A stretch of DNA of 64,000 nt from Hornefia butyriciproducens (GCF_009695915.1 NZ_VUMZ01000008.1:1-64000); one strand, 5' to 3'; positions 53,741-62,549 are shown, counted from the stretch's first letter. The notes: a model not told the origin generated them from the letters alone. A program made the numbers and translations.

Positions 53741-54002
53741 AGGTTTTGACACGGAAAAGAAGATCACATCCATCGATATGAAAATCGCCTATGATCACGG
53801 ACTGAGCGGAGAGATCGGCGTGATCCTGGAGCTGCAGGAGGCGATCCGGGACCGGAAGGTCATCGCCTACCTTTGCAACGCAATGGACGATGCGAAACCG
53901 AAACCCCCAAAGACCAATAGCAGTAACCTTGAAGAAAAGGAGGAAGACCGCAGTGAAAACAATGAAAGATACGAATACGGCGGATACCGCAGTAATCAGT
54001 AA
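53691..54002 (+). CDS. hypothetical small protein of the element
   Basis: A 103-residue protein. The segment LTDEGFDTEKKITSIDMKIAYD followed by ILELQEAIRDRKVIAYL (shown here in short parts: DEGFDTEKKI, ILELQEAIRDRKVIAYL) resembles small proteins often found in Clostridia conjugative elements. The tail is Lys/Glu/Asn-rich and low in complexity. ATG 53691 follows GGAAGGAGGACGAGA. Function unknown. Confidence 0.6.
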   Translation: MTADKSKLKTLNKLTDEGFDTEKKITSIDMKIAYDHGLSGEIGVILELQEAIRDRKVIAYLCNAMDDAKPKPPKTNSSNLEEKEEDRSENNERYEYGGYRSNQ

Positions 54003-54099
54003 GATGGAAGAACTCAGAAAGCTGGTGAATGACCTGGAAGACGGAACGGTAATCAGCATCCGGATAGAGGAGGTGATGATCCTTGCCGAAGAAGAATGA
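53953..54099 (+). CDS. 48-aa protein overlapping radC
   Basis: A 48-residue acidic protein (VKTMKDTNTADTAV...). GTG 53953 follows AAAAGGAGGAAGACCGCA; an ATG lies three codons later. EELRKLVNDLEDGTVISIRIE suggests a helix followed by a strand. It overlaps the gene before it by 50 bp and radC after it by 17 bp, so it is embedded in a translationally coupled string. Confidence 0.5.
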   Translation: MKTMKDTNTADTAVISKMEELRKLVNDLEDGTVISIRIEEVMILAEEE

Positions 54100-54583
54100 A
54101 AATGAGATCAAAGTCGTGAATGTCCGGCTGGTGAAAGAGCCTTCTCTCTATTCCACCAAAGAAGTCACGTCCCCGGAAGCTGTAATGGAAGTGGTGGCAG
54201 GCGAGCTGAAAAACTATGACCGGGAGGTATTTGCGATCCTGAATCTGAAGACGAACGGCAAGCCCATCAACCTTCATATCTGCAGCGTAGGCACCCTGGA
54301 TGCAGCCATGATCAATCCGAGAGAGGCGTTCAAGGCCATTATTTTGTCCAATGCGGCATCCTTCATCTGTATTCACAATCACCCATCCGGAAACTGTGAA
54401 CCGAGTCCGGCGGATATTGCCGTTACCGAGCGGATGGTCAGATGCGGGGAACTCATGGGCATCAAGATGCTGGATCATATCATCATCGCCGCGGAAACCG
54501 GAGAACAGGCCAGTTTTCTCAGAAAAGGACTTCTCGATGGAATGCGGTCAAGAGACGACTATACAAGCGAGTGGGAACGATAG
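54083..54583 (+). CDS. RadC-like JAB-domain protein
   Basis: A 166-residue metalloprotease-fold protein. The JAMM motif is complete: HNHPSGNCEPSPAD near residue 95, preceded by AFKAIILSNAASFICIHNH (shown in part). RadC-type proteins are frequent on mobile elements; a DNA-repair role is doubted in the family. The helix-hairpin-helix domain of chromosomal RadC is absent. The start is TTG 54083 after GAGGAGGTGATGATCC. Confidence 0.88.
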   Translation: MPKKNENEIKVVNVRLVKEPSLYSTKEVTSPEAVMEVVAGELKNYDREVFAILNLKTNGKPINLHICSVGTLDAAMINPREAFKAIILSNAASFICIHNHPSGNCEPSPADIAVTERMVRCGELMGIKMLDHIIIAAETGEQASFLRKGLLDGMRSRDDYTSEWER

Positions 54584-54621
54584 AAAAAACCTGCGTTTTT
54601 CAGTTTCGGGAGGTGATGAAC

Positions 54622-55560
54622 ATGGCCGGCTTCACGGCAAAAGAGATCGAACGCGCCCGGGAGATGGATCTTCTGACCTATCTCAGACAGAATGATCCGG
54701 GGAATCTGATCCATATTTCGGGCGGTGAATACTGCACCAGAGAGCATGACAGTTTGAAGATATCCAACGGTAAATGGATGTGGTGGTCCAGAGGTTTCGG
54801 TGGTGTATCGGCGCTTGATTATCTGATCAAAGTAAAGGATGTACCCTTCACAGAAGCGGTAGGAATGATACTGGGCACGGAGGCGGAGCGGCCTCCTTTT
54901 TCTTTTGTCCCGAAAAATGGAAAAGCAAAGCGGCTGCTTCTGCCGGAGAAGGCACAGGACAATCATGTGGTTCTTCGCTATCTTACCGGCCGGGGCATCG
55001 ACCGGGAAATTCTCGGAAAATGCATCGATGAAGGGCTACTTTATGAGTCATTACCTTCACACAGTGCAATTTTTCTGGGCTTTGATGAAAACAATAAAGC
55101 GAGATACGCCTTCTTCCGGGGGACCGAAAAAGACCGGATCATGGGCGAGGCTGCAGGCTCCGACAAGCACTTTTCCTTCCGGATTGAAGGCACGGGAAAA
55201 CACGTTCATGTCTTTGAAGGTGCTATCGACCTTCTGTCCTATGCCACGATCCGGAAGCTGAACGGAGAAAGATGGAACAGTGACTCACTGCTCTCCCTGG
55301 GCGGCGTATATGGAGGATCAAAGGCCGTGAAACTTCCGGCAGCACTTGAAAATTATCTGGATCATCATCCGGGAACCGAAGAAATCATTCTCCGCCTGGA
55401 TGATGATTCTGCCGGAAGAAGTGCGGCCGCTTCAATCATCGGCAGGCTGAACAGACGGTACCACATCCGGGATGAGCCGCCTGTTCACGGAAAGGATTAC
55501 AACGAGGAGCTGATGTTTCTGAGAGCCCTGCGGCAGAAAGGAGAAACGAGATTTGGATGA
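54622..55560 (+). CDS. DUF3991/TOPRIM domain protein
   Basis: A 312-residue protein common in conjugative elements. The N-terminal half has YCTREHDSLKIS and WWSRGFGGVSALDYLIKV, as in DUF3991 primase-like zinc-domain remnants. The C-terminal half is a TOPRIM fold with VFEGAIDLLSY (catalytic Glu) and ILRLDDDSAGR (Asp pair). It may act as a DNA primase-like or nicking factor during transfer. ATG 54622 has GGGAGGTG upstream; ATG 54616 is too close to that site. Confidence 0.85.
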   Translation: MAGFTAKEIERAREMDLLTYLRQNDPGNLIHISGGEYCTREHDSLKISNGKWMWWSRGFGGVSALDYLIKVKDVPFTEAVGMILGTEAERPPFSFVPKNGKAKRLLLPEKAQDNHVVLRYLTGRGIDREILGKCIDEGLLYESLPSHSAIFLGFDENNKARYAFFRGTEKDRIMGEAAGSDKHFSFRIEGTGKHVHVFEGAIDLLSYATIRKLNGERWNSDSLLSLGGVYGGSKAVKLPAALENYLDHHPGTEEIILRLDDDSAGRSAAASIIGRLNRRYHIRDEPPVHGKDYNEELMFLRALRQKGETRFG

Positions 55561-56461
55561 AAAGAAGAAACGGGGAACTGACCGCAAGAGCCAGCAGGAG
55601 CAGATCCGGGAGATCACCGACCGGCTGGAGGAAGGCGTGAAGGAAGTATTTGAAAGCGACAAGTACCGGGAAATGCTGCAATGCATGAGCAAATTTCACC
55701 ACTACTCTCTGAACAACTGTCTTCTGATTGCCATGCAGTACCCTTCTGCCTCTCTGGTTGCAGGCTACCGGACATGGCAGAAGGAGTTCGACCGGCAGGT
55801 TCGCAAAGGAGAAAGAGGAATTCGCATTCTGGCTCCCTGCAGGTACAAGGTGGAAAAAGATACTGCAGACGATGGGGATAAAGAGATCATCGAGATCACC
55901 GGTTTCCGGGTGGTCAGCGTATTCGCCTATGAACAGACGGAAGGCAGAGAACTTCCAATGATCGGCGTAAATGAACTGACCGGAGACGTGAAAAACTATC
56001 ACAAGCTGTTCAATGCGCTGAAGGATATCTGCCCGGTTCCCATCTGTTCCGAGGATATTCAGGGCGGCGCCAACGGTTATTACGATGATGGGGCAAAGCG
56101 AATTGCTATACGCTCCGGCATGAGTCAGGTCCAGACTATCAAAACCATGATCCATGAAATCAGTCACCAGAGACTTCATTCCAAAGAGAATATGGATGAG
56201 GAAAAGCCGCAGGACCGCAGTACTAAGGAAGTTGAGGCGGAGAGCATCGCTTACACTGTCTGCAGCCACTTCGGTCTGGATACCGCAGACTACACCTTCG
56301 GATATGTGGCCGGATGGTCCTCCGGAAAAGACACAAAGGAACTGAAAAATTCGCTGGAACGGATCAGAAAGACTGCTGATGAGATGATCACATCCATCGA
56401 TCAGGCAATGGAAAAACAGCGCGAGAAGAATGAAAGGGGACCTGAATATGAACGAACATAA
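55553..56461 (+). CDS. ArdC-like protein with zincin metallopeptidase domain
   Basis: A 302-residue protein. The N-terminal ArdC-type single-strand DNA-binding domain has NNCLLIAMQYPSASLVAGYRTW and KGERGIRILAP. A zinc metallopeptidase region follows with TMIHEISHQRLH and a downstream EVEAESIAY glutamate. ArdC proteins protect incoming transferred DNA from restriction. The start is TTG 55553 after AAAGGAGAAACGAGAT. It overlaps the genes on both sides, showing a coupled operon. Confidence 0.88.
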   Translation: MDEKKKRGTDRKSQQEQIREITDRLEEGVKEVFESDKYREMLQCMSKFHHYSLNNCLLIAMQYPSASLVAGYRTWQKEFDRQVRKGERGIRILAPCRYKVEKDTADDGDKEIIEITGFRVVSVFAYEQTEGRELPMIGVNELTGDVKNYHKLFNALKDICPVPICSEDIQGGANGYYDDGAKRIAIRSGMSQVQTIKTMIHEISHQRLHSKENMDEEKPQDRSTKEVEAESIAYTVCSHFGLDTADYTFGYVAGWSSGKDTKELKNSLERIRKTADEMITSIDQAMEKQREKNERGPEYERT

Positions 56462-56900
56462 TGAAAACGATAAGCTCCGGGTGCTATTGCTTAAGCCGGG
56501 AGAACAGGCAGAGATTGCAGAAATCGAGGACAATCTGGAGTCGATGCAGAGACTCGTGGAGGGAAATATTGAAGAATATATGCCCTTTGAGGATGCATCG
56601 GATCCGCGCGTCGGAGACTGTGCTATCGTTTGCAACGAGGAAGGAAAAATGCTCGGCATGGAACTGAACAGAGGAATATTTGACCGGAACGGACGGCTGC
56701 AGGACATCATTGCAGGTCCGTTTTTCATTTGCTACGCACCTGTCGAAAGTGAAAGATTCCTGTCCATGCCGCCTGATCTGGAAGAAAAAATGCGTAAGAA
56801 ATTCGAGCTTCCGGAGCAGTTTTATGTTTCGGAAAACGGAATCAGGTCAAAAAAGATGCATCCCGTAAACCATGACCGGAAACACCAAATGGAAAGGTAG
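56448..56900 (+). CDS. DUF3846 protein
   Basis: A 150-residue protein of the DUF3846 family seen on Clostridia mobile elements. It shows LRVLLLKPGEQAEIAEIEDN, then VCNEEGKMLGMELNRGIFD and IIAGPFFICYAP. The function is unknown. ATG 56448 follows AAGGGGACCTGAAT. The gene ends 30 bp before the candidate oriT. Confidence 0.82.
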   Translation: MNEHNENDKLRVLLLKPGEQAEIAEIEDNLESMQRLVEGNIEEYMPFEDASDPRVGDCAIVCNEEGKMLGMELNRGIFDRNGRLQDIIAGPFFICYAPVESERFLSMPPDLEEKMRKKFELPEQFYVSENGIRSKKMHPVNHDRKHQMER

Positions 56901-56929
56901 GATGATGTGCATAACTTTAGCAAGCAAAG

Positions 56930-57003
56930 CCTTCGTACTCCCATGTGAGTACAAAGGCATGGGCACCGGCCGCCGGTTCCCATAGATTTAGGGAGGACCC
57001 TAA
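56930..57003 (+). other. candidate origin of transfer (oriT)
   Basis: Three inverted repeats follow one another in the only non-coding gap of this gene string, directly before mobC and the relaxase. CCTTCGTACTC / GAGTACAAAGG (56930-56957, one mismatch). ATGGGCACCGG / CCGGTTCCCAT (56959-56983, one mismatch). TTAGGG / CCCTAA (56988-57003). The nick site would be in or just after the last repeat (CTAAGACCCCGGAG). oriT of MOBP elements normally lies in this position. Confidence 0.65.
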
Positions 57004-57028
57004 GACCCCGGAGAATGGAGGTGAGGTT

Positions 57029-57364
57029 TTGGGAAGACGAGGAAGAAAGAAACAATTCTGGCTGACCGAACAGCAGGCGGATGACCTGGCAGAGAAAGCG
57101 AAGCGGGCGTGCATGACCGAAACCGATCTGGTCCGTCTCCTTCTCCGGGGCTATGTTCCGCCGGAAAGACCGGGCCCGGAATTTTTTGAGGACATGAACC
57201 GGATATCGGAATTTGCGGAGAGATTGCAGACACTATCCACAGTGACGTCCGGCGAGGAAGCACAAGAACTACTTGAGTCAGAGGCAAAAGCATGGCGTGC
57301 GTTCAGGCTCGAGATGGAACGGAAATATTTGATGCCGGAAAGGAGATACTCAGAATGGCAGTGA
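57029..57364 (+). CDS. mobC: MobC-like relaxosome accessory protein
   Basis: A 111-residue protein with an N-terminal ribbon-helix-helix pattern: GRRGRKKQFWLTEQQ, ADDLAEKAKRACMTETDLVR, LLLRGYVPPERP. MobC proteins bind oriT and help the relaxase. The start is TTG 57029 after GGAGGTGAGGTT; the longer frame from ATG 56945 would cover the oriT repeats. It overlaps the relaxase gene by 10 bp. Confidence 0.85.
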   Translation: MGRRGRKKQFWLTEQQADDLAEKAKRACMTETDLVRLLLRGYVPPERPGPEFFEDMNRISEFAERLQTLSTVTSGEEAQELLESEAKAWRAFRLEMERKYLMPERRYSEWQ

Positions 57365-58707
57365 CGAAAATCAAACGGATCCGGGGCAATCCCGGAAACC
57401 CTTTGTCATATATCGGCAATCCGGAGAAGACCAGAAACCTTGACTTCTCCGATTCAGACCGGCAGGCGCTTGCGGATGTCATTGCCTACGCTGCCGACGA
57501 AGGCAAAACAGAGAAGCAGTACTTCACTACCGGGATCAACTGCGATGTGGAGAACGCAAGAGAACAGTTCAACATTACCAAACAGAGCTTCAACAAGACG
57601 GGAGGAATCGTATGCGGACACTGCATGCAGAGCTTCGAGGGCTACGAGGTTGCGCCGGAGGAAGCACACGAGATCGGAGTGCAGCTGGCGAGGGAACTCT
57701 GGGGCGACCGCTTCCAGATCGTGGTTGCCACCCACTTGAATACAAACAATGTTCATAACCACATCGTTTTCAACTCGGTATCCTTTGTGGACGGAAAACG
57801 TTTTCACTTCTGCACGGAAGAGACCATGCGGATCCGTGCGGCGTCCGACCGGATCTGCCGGGAACGGGATCTGTCCGTCATCGAACATCCGGAAGGAAAG
57901 CGGATCCCCTACTCTCTCTACAAAATGGAGAAAGCAGGCATGCCCACCAGATGCAATGTGGCCAGGCAGGCGCTGGACGAAGCCATTTCGGTCAGCGTCA
58001 ACATGGAGGAATTCAAGTCGGAGCTGAAAAAGCGTGGATATCTGTATCAGTTCAATTCCAGGCGCAAGTACTGGACGGTGACGCCGCCGGGATGGACGAA
58101 AGCTATCCGGACCGATCGTCTCGGCGACCAGTACACCAGAGATATGATCCAGCAGAGAGTATTCTCAAATGATATCGGTGTCAGGATGAAGCGGCTGCAG
58201 AAAGAGTCCCGCAGCTCCAATCACTATGACCTGAAGCGCAGGATCGACAAAATCAAGGGGCGAAGCGGTCTGGAAAAGCTGTATCTCCGGTACTGCTACG
58301 AGCTGGGATACCTGCCGAAGTACCGTCAGAATCCCATGAGGCTTCATGCGGTCCTGAAAGAGGAGCTTTTGAAGTGTGATCTGTACAGCGAAGAAGCAAA
58401 GCTCCTTGCCAGATACAGCATCAGTACAGAGGAGGATCTGGCAAAACGGATGAAGTCTCTGACGGAAGATTACTCTTCCATCAGTGCGCGACGAAACGAG
58501 TTGAGGCAGAAGCTCCGGCGGAAGATGCCGGAAGAGGAAGATGCAAAGTGCCGGGAACAGATCAGGGAACTGACCGCAGAACTGAAGGAGGCCCGGAAGG
58601 AACTGAAGCTCTGCCAGGACATCCGGGAACGGTCCGGTCAGGTAGAGCGGAATCTTGAAACCGTGCTCGAGGACAGATCACGGGGAAAGGAGAGAAAACA
58701 ATTATGA
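57355..58707 (+). CDS. relaxase, MOBP/VirD2-type
   Basis: A 450-residue relaxase that nicks oriT and leads the transferred strand. The N-terminal relaxase domain contains LSYIGNPEKT, the histidine motif HNHIVFNSVSF (near residue 138) and THLNTNNV. A tyrosine suited for catalysis lies in the N-terminal part. The C-terminal 200 residues are basic and coiled-coil-prone. ATG 57355 follows GAAAGGAG. It is directly downstream of mobC and the candidate oriT. Confidence 0.92.
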   Translation: MAVTKIKRIRGNPGNPLSYIGNPEKTRNLDFSDSDRQALADVIAYAADEGKTEKQYFTTGINCDVENAREQFNITKQSFNKTGGIVCGHCMQSFEGYEVAPEEAHEIGVQLARELWGDRFQIVVATHLNTNNVHNHIVFNSVSFVDGKRFHFCTEETMRIRAASDRICRERDLSVIEHPEGKRIPYSLYKMEKAGMPTRCNVARQALDEAISVSVNMEEFKSELKKRGYLYQFNSRRKYWTVTPPGWTKAIRTDRLGDQYTRDMIQQRVFSNDIGVRMKRLQKESRSSNHYDLKRRIDKIKGRSGLEKLYLRYCYELGYLPKYRQNPMRLHAVLKEELLKCDLYSEEAKLLARYSISTEEDLAKRMKSLTEDYSSISARRNELRQKLRRKMPEEEDAKCREQIRELTAELKEARKELKLCQDIRERSGQVERNLETVLEDRSRGKERKQL

Positions 58708-59456
58708 ATCCAGGAGGAGATGCAGCAGAACAGGTCGTAAGACTGTCGCTGGAAGGTGTGGAGGTGGCGGCGAGGATCACCGGAAACGGAGCCAAGAACA
58801 TCGCCATTCTCCTTCATGCCGTGCTGAAGGAAGAACAAAAGACAAAGGGAAAGACCCGGCTCACCAACATGCTGAGAACCGGAAAGGAACTGAAGGTCTA
58901 CACGGTGCAGCAGAAGGACCTGAAGAAATTCACACAGGAAGCCAAACGCTACGGGGTGCTCTATTGCGTGCTGCGGGACAAGAACAATAAAGACGAGAAC
59001 GCTGTGGTGGATGTGATCGCAAGAGCCGAGGACGCATCCAAGATCCAGCGGATCACCGAACGCTTCCGGCTGGGAACGGTGCCAACGGCATCCGTAACTG
59101 GCAGCGTCAAAGAACAGGAAAAATATTTTCCGGAAAAGGATGCACGGGAGAAGAAGGAGCCGGAGGCAAGAAGCGAAAGGACTATGGGGGCAGGTCCCGG
59201 GAGACAGAAACCGAAGACAAACCCCGATTTGGCGAAGACGGCAAACGACCCTCCGTCCAAGCCAAGCTTGAGGCAAACAAGCCGCTCAAATGGGTCGACT
59301 GGAATGAATAAGCCATCTGTCCGGGAGAAACTGAACTACTACCGGAGGCGGCAGTCCCGGGAGCAGAAGCTATCCCGTGAAAAAGGAAAGATGCTTTCTT
59401 CCAAAGAAAATATTGTGAAAGTGCCGCTTCCCAAGCGGACGGGAAAGGAGCGATAA
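58704..59456 (+). CDS. PcfB-family protein (DUF3801)
   Basis: A 250-residue protein. The N-terminal 125 residues match PcfB/DUF3801 (AARITGNGAKNIAILLHAVL, LKKFTQEAKRYGVLYCVLRD, DVIARAEDASKIQRI). PcfB helps the relaxase and coupling protein in enterococcal pCF10. The second half is Lys/Glu/Pro-rich and disordered-looking. The start overlaps the relaxase stop as ATGA. Confidence 0.88.
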   Translation: MNPGGDAAEQVVRLSLEGVEVAARITGNGAKNIAILLHAVLKEEQKTKGKTRLTNMLRTGKELKVYTVQQKDLKKFTQEAKRYGVLYCVLRDKNNKDENAVVDVIARAEDASKIQRITERFRLGTVPTASVTGSVKEQEKYFPEKDAREKKEPEARSERTMGAGPGRQKPKTNPDLAKTANDPPSKPSLRQTSRSNGSTGMNKPSVREKLNYYRRRQSREQKLSREKGKMLSSKENIVKVPLPKRTGKER

Positions 59457-59461
59457 CAACA

Positions 59462-60181
59462 ATGAATCAAGTGAGTAGTAACGATACCTTCGACCGTGAG
59501 TTCTACAAAACACAGAAACGGGAAGGAAAAGACCGCATCTTTGAAATGCTGTCCGAGGAAACGCAGAAGCTTCTGGATCCGGAGAAGCTGAAGACCTATG
59601 CGGATGTACAGGCAAGGTTCCTTCGAAGTTCCGTCTCCAATGCTCTTCTCATCGGGCGGCAGAGACCGGAGGCAACATGGATCCGGTCCTTCGATGACTG
59701 GAAGCAGGACAATATCTTTGTCAATAAAGGCGAGAAAGCCATCCTGATGCTGAAGCCGGTCACCTATGAGAAGCCGGACGGAAGCCAGGGCTTTGCTTCG
59801 GATGTCAGCAAGAACTTTGATGTCACTCAGACTACGGCGATGGGAAAAACGATCAGCAGGAAGGAATACCACGAGATGAGCGAAATGCCGTCGCCGGAAG
59901 AGCTGCTGGGAGCCGTCCGTCAGCGGGCGATGACGACCTTTGTCCGGGACGAAGCGTTCCGTGGAAGAGCCGTAAACATGGCTGATCTCAGTGTGTATCT
60001 CATGGCGAAGCACTACCGGCTGGATCCTCCGGATGTGGATTTCGAACGCATTGCCCGTTTTTTCGAAGGTCGCAAGGAAAAAGATGTACGCCGTGAACTG
60101 ACTGCAGTTAAAACCACAGCTGACGAAGTGAACAGAGAGATGCTGGCCCGAGCCAGAGACGGCCGGGAGAATGAGAGGTAG
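59462..60181 (+). CDS. ArdC N-terminal-like protein (DUF1738 type)
   Basis: A 239-residue protein. The core SNALLIGRQRPEATWIRSF, FVNKGEKAILMLKP resembles the ArdC N-terminal domain, but no metallopeptidase motif follows. The C-terminal half is helical. It often accompanies pcfB and virD4 in Clostridia elements. It may bind single-strand DNA. ATG 59462 follows AAAGGAGCGATAAC. Confidence 0.72.
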   Translation: MNQVSSNDTFDREFYKTQKREGKDRIFEMLSEETQKLLDPEKLKTYADVQARFLRSSVSNALLIGRQRPEATWIRSFDDWKQDNIFVNKGEKAILMLKPVTYEKPDGSQGFASDVSKNFDVTQTTAMGKTISRKEYHEMSEMPSPEELLGAVRQRAMTTFVRDEAFRGRAVNMADLSVYLMAKHYRLDPPDVDFERIARFFEGRKEKDVRRELTAVKTTADEVNREMLARARDGRENER

Positions 60182-60183
60182 CC

Positions 60184-60378
60184 ATGGAAAGAAAACTGAT
60201 TTTAGAAATGGATTCCTATGACCGGAACATTCTGCTTAACGCATTGAACGATCTGCGCACGAAGCAGATCCGGGAAGGTCTTCCCACAGACCCGGTGGAT
60301 GAACTGATGGTAAAACTCTATGAGGCGAAGCAAAAGCGTTTTCTGGTATCGGAGGCCTGTCATGAACACTACCGATAA
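60184..60378 (+). CDS. small element protein, paralogue of the 47-aa protein at 47128
   Basis: A 64-residue protein with SYDRNILLNALNDLRTKQIRE and DPVDELMVKLYEAK. See the product at 47128 for the shared pattern. ATG 60184 follows GAGAGGTAGCC. It starts 2 bp after the preceding stop and overlaps virD4 by 17 bp, so it is embedded in the transfer operon. Function unknown. Confidence 0.65.
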   Translation: MERKLILEMDSYDRNILLNALNDLRTKQIREGLPTDPVDELMVKLYEAKQKRFLVSEACHEHYR

Positions 60379-62170
60379 GAAGAATATCCTGCTCGGCTCA
60401 GCCATCGGAGTGATTCCCGTGATCTGGGCTGCGTTGATCGCCGCACCATATATGACGAACGGGCTGCTGGAGCACGTGGACGAACTATCCGGTGCTTTCC
60501 GGCAGCCTTTTCAGATCCGGATAACAGAAAACACACTGCAAACGATTCTGCTTTTCCTTGTAATTTACGCTGTCAGTATCGGCGTCTGGCTCTCCACCCG
60601 GCGGAATTACCGCCGAGGCGAGGAGCATGGCTCTGCGAAATGGGGAGACCCTAAAACGCTGAACAAAAGATATGCCGACAGGATCCCGGAAAACAACAAA
60701 CTGCTTACTCAGAATGTGCGGATCGGTCTGAACGGCAGAAAGCACAGAAGAAATCTGAATGTCATGGTCATCGGAGGATCCGGTGCAGGCAAGACCCGAT
60801 TTTACTGCAAACCCAATGTCATGCAGTGCGGAGAAAGCTCTCTTGTGATTCTGGATCCGAAGGGCGAAACCATCCGGGCAACCGGTCATCTTCTGGAGGA
60901 AAAGGGATACGCCGTTAAGGCACTGGATCTTCAGGAAATGGACCGGTCCCACTGCTACAATCCTTTTGTCTATTTGAGAGACGATAACGACGTGCAGCGT
61001 CTTGTAACGAATCTGTTCAAGTCCACCACGCCGAAAGGTGCCCAGTCCAATGACCCCTTCTGGGATACGGCAGCGCAGATGCTGCTTCTGGCGCTGATCT
61101 TTTATCTGAAATACGAAGCACCGGAGGAAGAACAGAATTTTGCCATGGTCATGGAGATGCTCCGGGCCGGAGATGTGGATGAAGAGGACAATTCACCCAG
61201 TCCTCTGGACAATCTTTTTTTCGATCTGGAGAAGACGGACCCGGATCACATTGCTCTGAAGTATTACCGAAATTACCATTCTGGAGCGGCGAAGACGCTG
61301 AAGTCCATCCAGATCACGCTGGCTGCTAGGCTGGAAAAATTCAACCTGGAGAGTCTTGCGAAACTGACCATCACCGATGAGCTGGACCTGCCGTCACTGG
61401 GAGAAAGGAAGACTGCCCTGTTTGCCATCATTCCGGACAACGACACAAGCTTCAACTTTCTGGTATCCATTTTGTACACCCAGCTCTTTCAGCAGCTTTT
61501 CCATTGCGCAGACAAGAAACACGGCGGCAGTCTTCCGGTTCACGTGCATTTCGTGCTGGACGAGTTTGCCAACCTGTCCATGCCTTCGGACTTTCAGAAG
61601 ATCCTGTCTGTCATGCGCTCCCGGAACGTATCGGTCAGTATCATTTTGCAGAATCTGGCGCAGCTCAAGGCGCTGTATGAGAAAGACTGGGAATCCATCA
61701 TGGGAAACTGCGACGAGTTCGTCTATCTGGGCGGCAACGAGCAGCAGACCCATAAGTACGTCAGTGAGCTTCTGGGTAAGGAGACCATCGATACCAACAC
61801 CTACGGCAGGTCCACCGGAAGGAGCGGCAACTATTCAACAAATTACCAGAATACAGGAAGAGAACTGATGACGCCGGATGAAGTGCGGATGCTGGATAAC
61901 CGGTATTCCCTTCTTTTTGTCCGGGGTGAACGGCCGGTGAAGGATATCAAATATGACATTCTGAAGCATCCCAATATTGCACTGACAGAGGACGGCGGAG
62001 CTGCACCGTTCCTGCACGGCATAGCGGATAAGGCGGACTTCAGCATCCAGCTGACATCGGCGTTTCTGGACAATGAGGACAATCAGCCGGCAGAGCCCAC
62101 GGGATATGAGCTTTTGTCAGAAGAAGATCTGCAGCGTGAATTCGAGGAAGGAGAATCGTTTAATGACTAG
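60362..62170 (+). CDS. virD4: VirD4-type coupling protein
   Basis: A 602-residue inner-membrane ATPase that brings the relaxase-DNA complex to the transfer channel. Two membrane segments lie in the first 80 residues. Walker A is GGSGAGKTRF (near residue 137) and Walker B VHFVLDEFANLS (near residue 400). SRNVSVSIILQNLAQLKALY is the usual following helix. The length is normal. ATG 60362 follows CGGAGGCCTGTC, inside the end of the small gene before it. Confidence 0.95.
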   Translation: MNTTDKKNILLGSAIGVIPVIWAALIAAPYMTNGLLEHVDELSGAFRQPFQIRITENTLQTILLFLVIYAVSIGVWLSTRRNYRRGEEHGSAKWGDPKTLNKRYADRIPENNKLLTQNVRIGLNGRKHRRNLNVMVIGGSGAGKTRFYCKPNVMQCGESSLVILDPKGETIRATGHLLEEKGYAVKALDLQEMDRSHCYNPFVYLRDDNDVQRLVTNLFKSTTPKGAQSNDPFWDTAAQMLLLALIFYLKYEAPEEEQNFAMVMEMLRAGDVDEEDNSPSPLDNLFFDLEKTDPDHIALKYYRNYHSGAAKTLKSIQITLAARLEKFNLESLAKLTITDELDLPSLGERKTALFAIIPDNDTSFNFLVSILYTQLFQQLFHCADKKHGGSLPVHVHFVLDEFANLSMPSDFQKILSVMRSRNVSVSIILQNLAQLKALYEKDWESIMGNCDEFVYLGGNEQQTHKYVSELLGKETIDTNTYGRSTGRSGNYSTNYQNTGRELMTPDEVRMLDNRYSLLFVRGERPVKDIKYDILKHPNIALTEDGGAAPFLHGIADKADFSIQLTSAFLDNEDNQPAEPTGYELLSEEDLQREFEEGESFND

Positions 62171-62489
62171 GAAAAAGAATGAACTCAAAACTGATGAGAT
62201 AAGGAGACGGAGCATCATCACCGGATATGCGACGATGGTGCTAACCTGCACGGTGGGTGCAGCCACCTGCTTTGCGGCAGGCGATCCGATTTCCACGGTG
62301 AACAATCTGTCCACGTTTATCTTCAGCCTGATTCGAGCCATCGGGCTGATCCTGCTGGGGTTAGGCATCATGCAAGTGGGATTGTCGATGAAGTCTCACG
62401 ACCCCAGTGCCCGCGCCAACGGATTTCTGACGCTGGCCGGCGGGATCATCATCACGTTTACAAAAGAAATTCTGAACATGATCATATAG
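62163..62489 (+). CDS. Maff2-family small membrane protein (pilin/VirB2-like)
   Basis: A 108-residue protein. An N-terminal basic stretch leads to a signal-like hydrophobic segment (TMVLTCTVGAATCFA) with a likely cleavage after FAAG. A second segment (LIRAIGLILLGLGIMQVGLS) and a third near the C terminus follow. This is the Maff2 family, at the VirB2 position of Gram-positive type IV systems. ATG 62163 follows GGAAGGAG and overlaps the virD4 stop. Confidence 0.85.
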   Translation: MTRKKNELKTDEIRRRSIITGYATMVLTCTVGAATCFAAGDPISTVNNLSTFIFSLIRAIGLILLGLGIMQVGLSMKSHDPSARANGFLTLAGGIIITFTKEILNMII

Positions 62490-62501
62490 TGGGAGACATC
62501 A

Positions 62502-62549
62502 ATGAAAAATTCAGAGAAATACAATGATTCCGGAGGTGATGGCCGGTGA
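62502..62549 (+). CDS. 15-codon frame ending on the VirB6-like start codon
   Basis: ATG 62502 follows GGGAGACATCA and encodes MKNSEKYNDSGGDGR; its TGA (62547-62549) overlaps the GTG start of the next gene (62546). The next gene's ribosome site (CGGAGGTGATGG) lies inside this frame. It fits a leader peptide for translational coupling. It is short enough to be chance. Confidence 0.35.
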   Translation: MKNSEKYNDSGGDGR

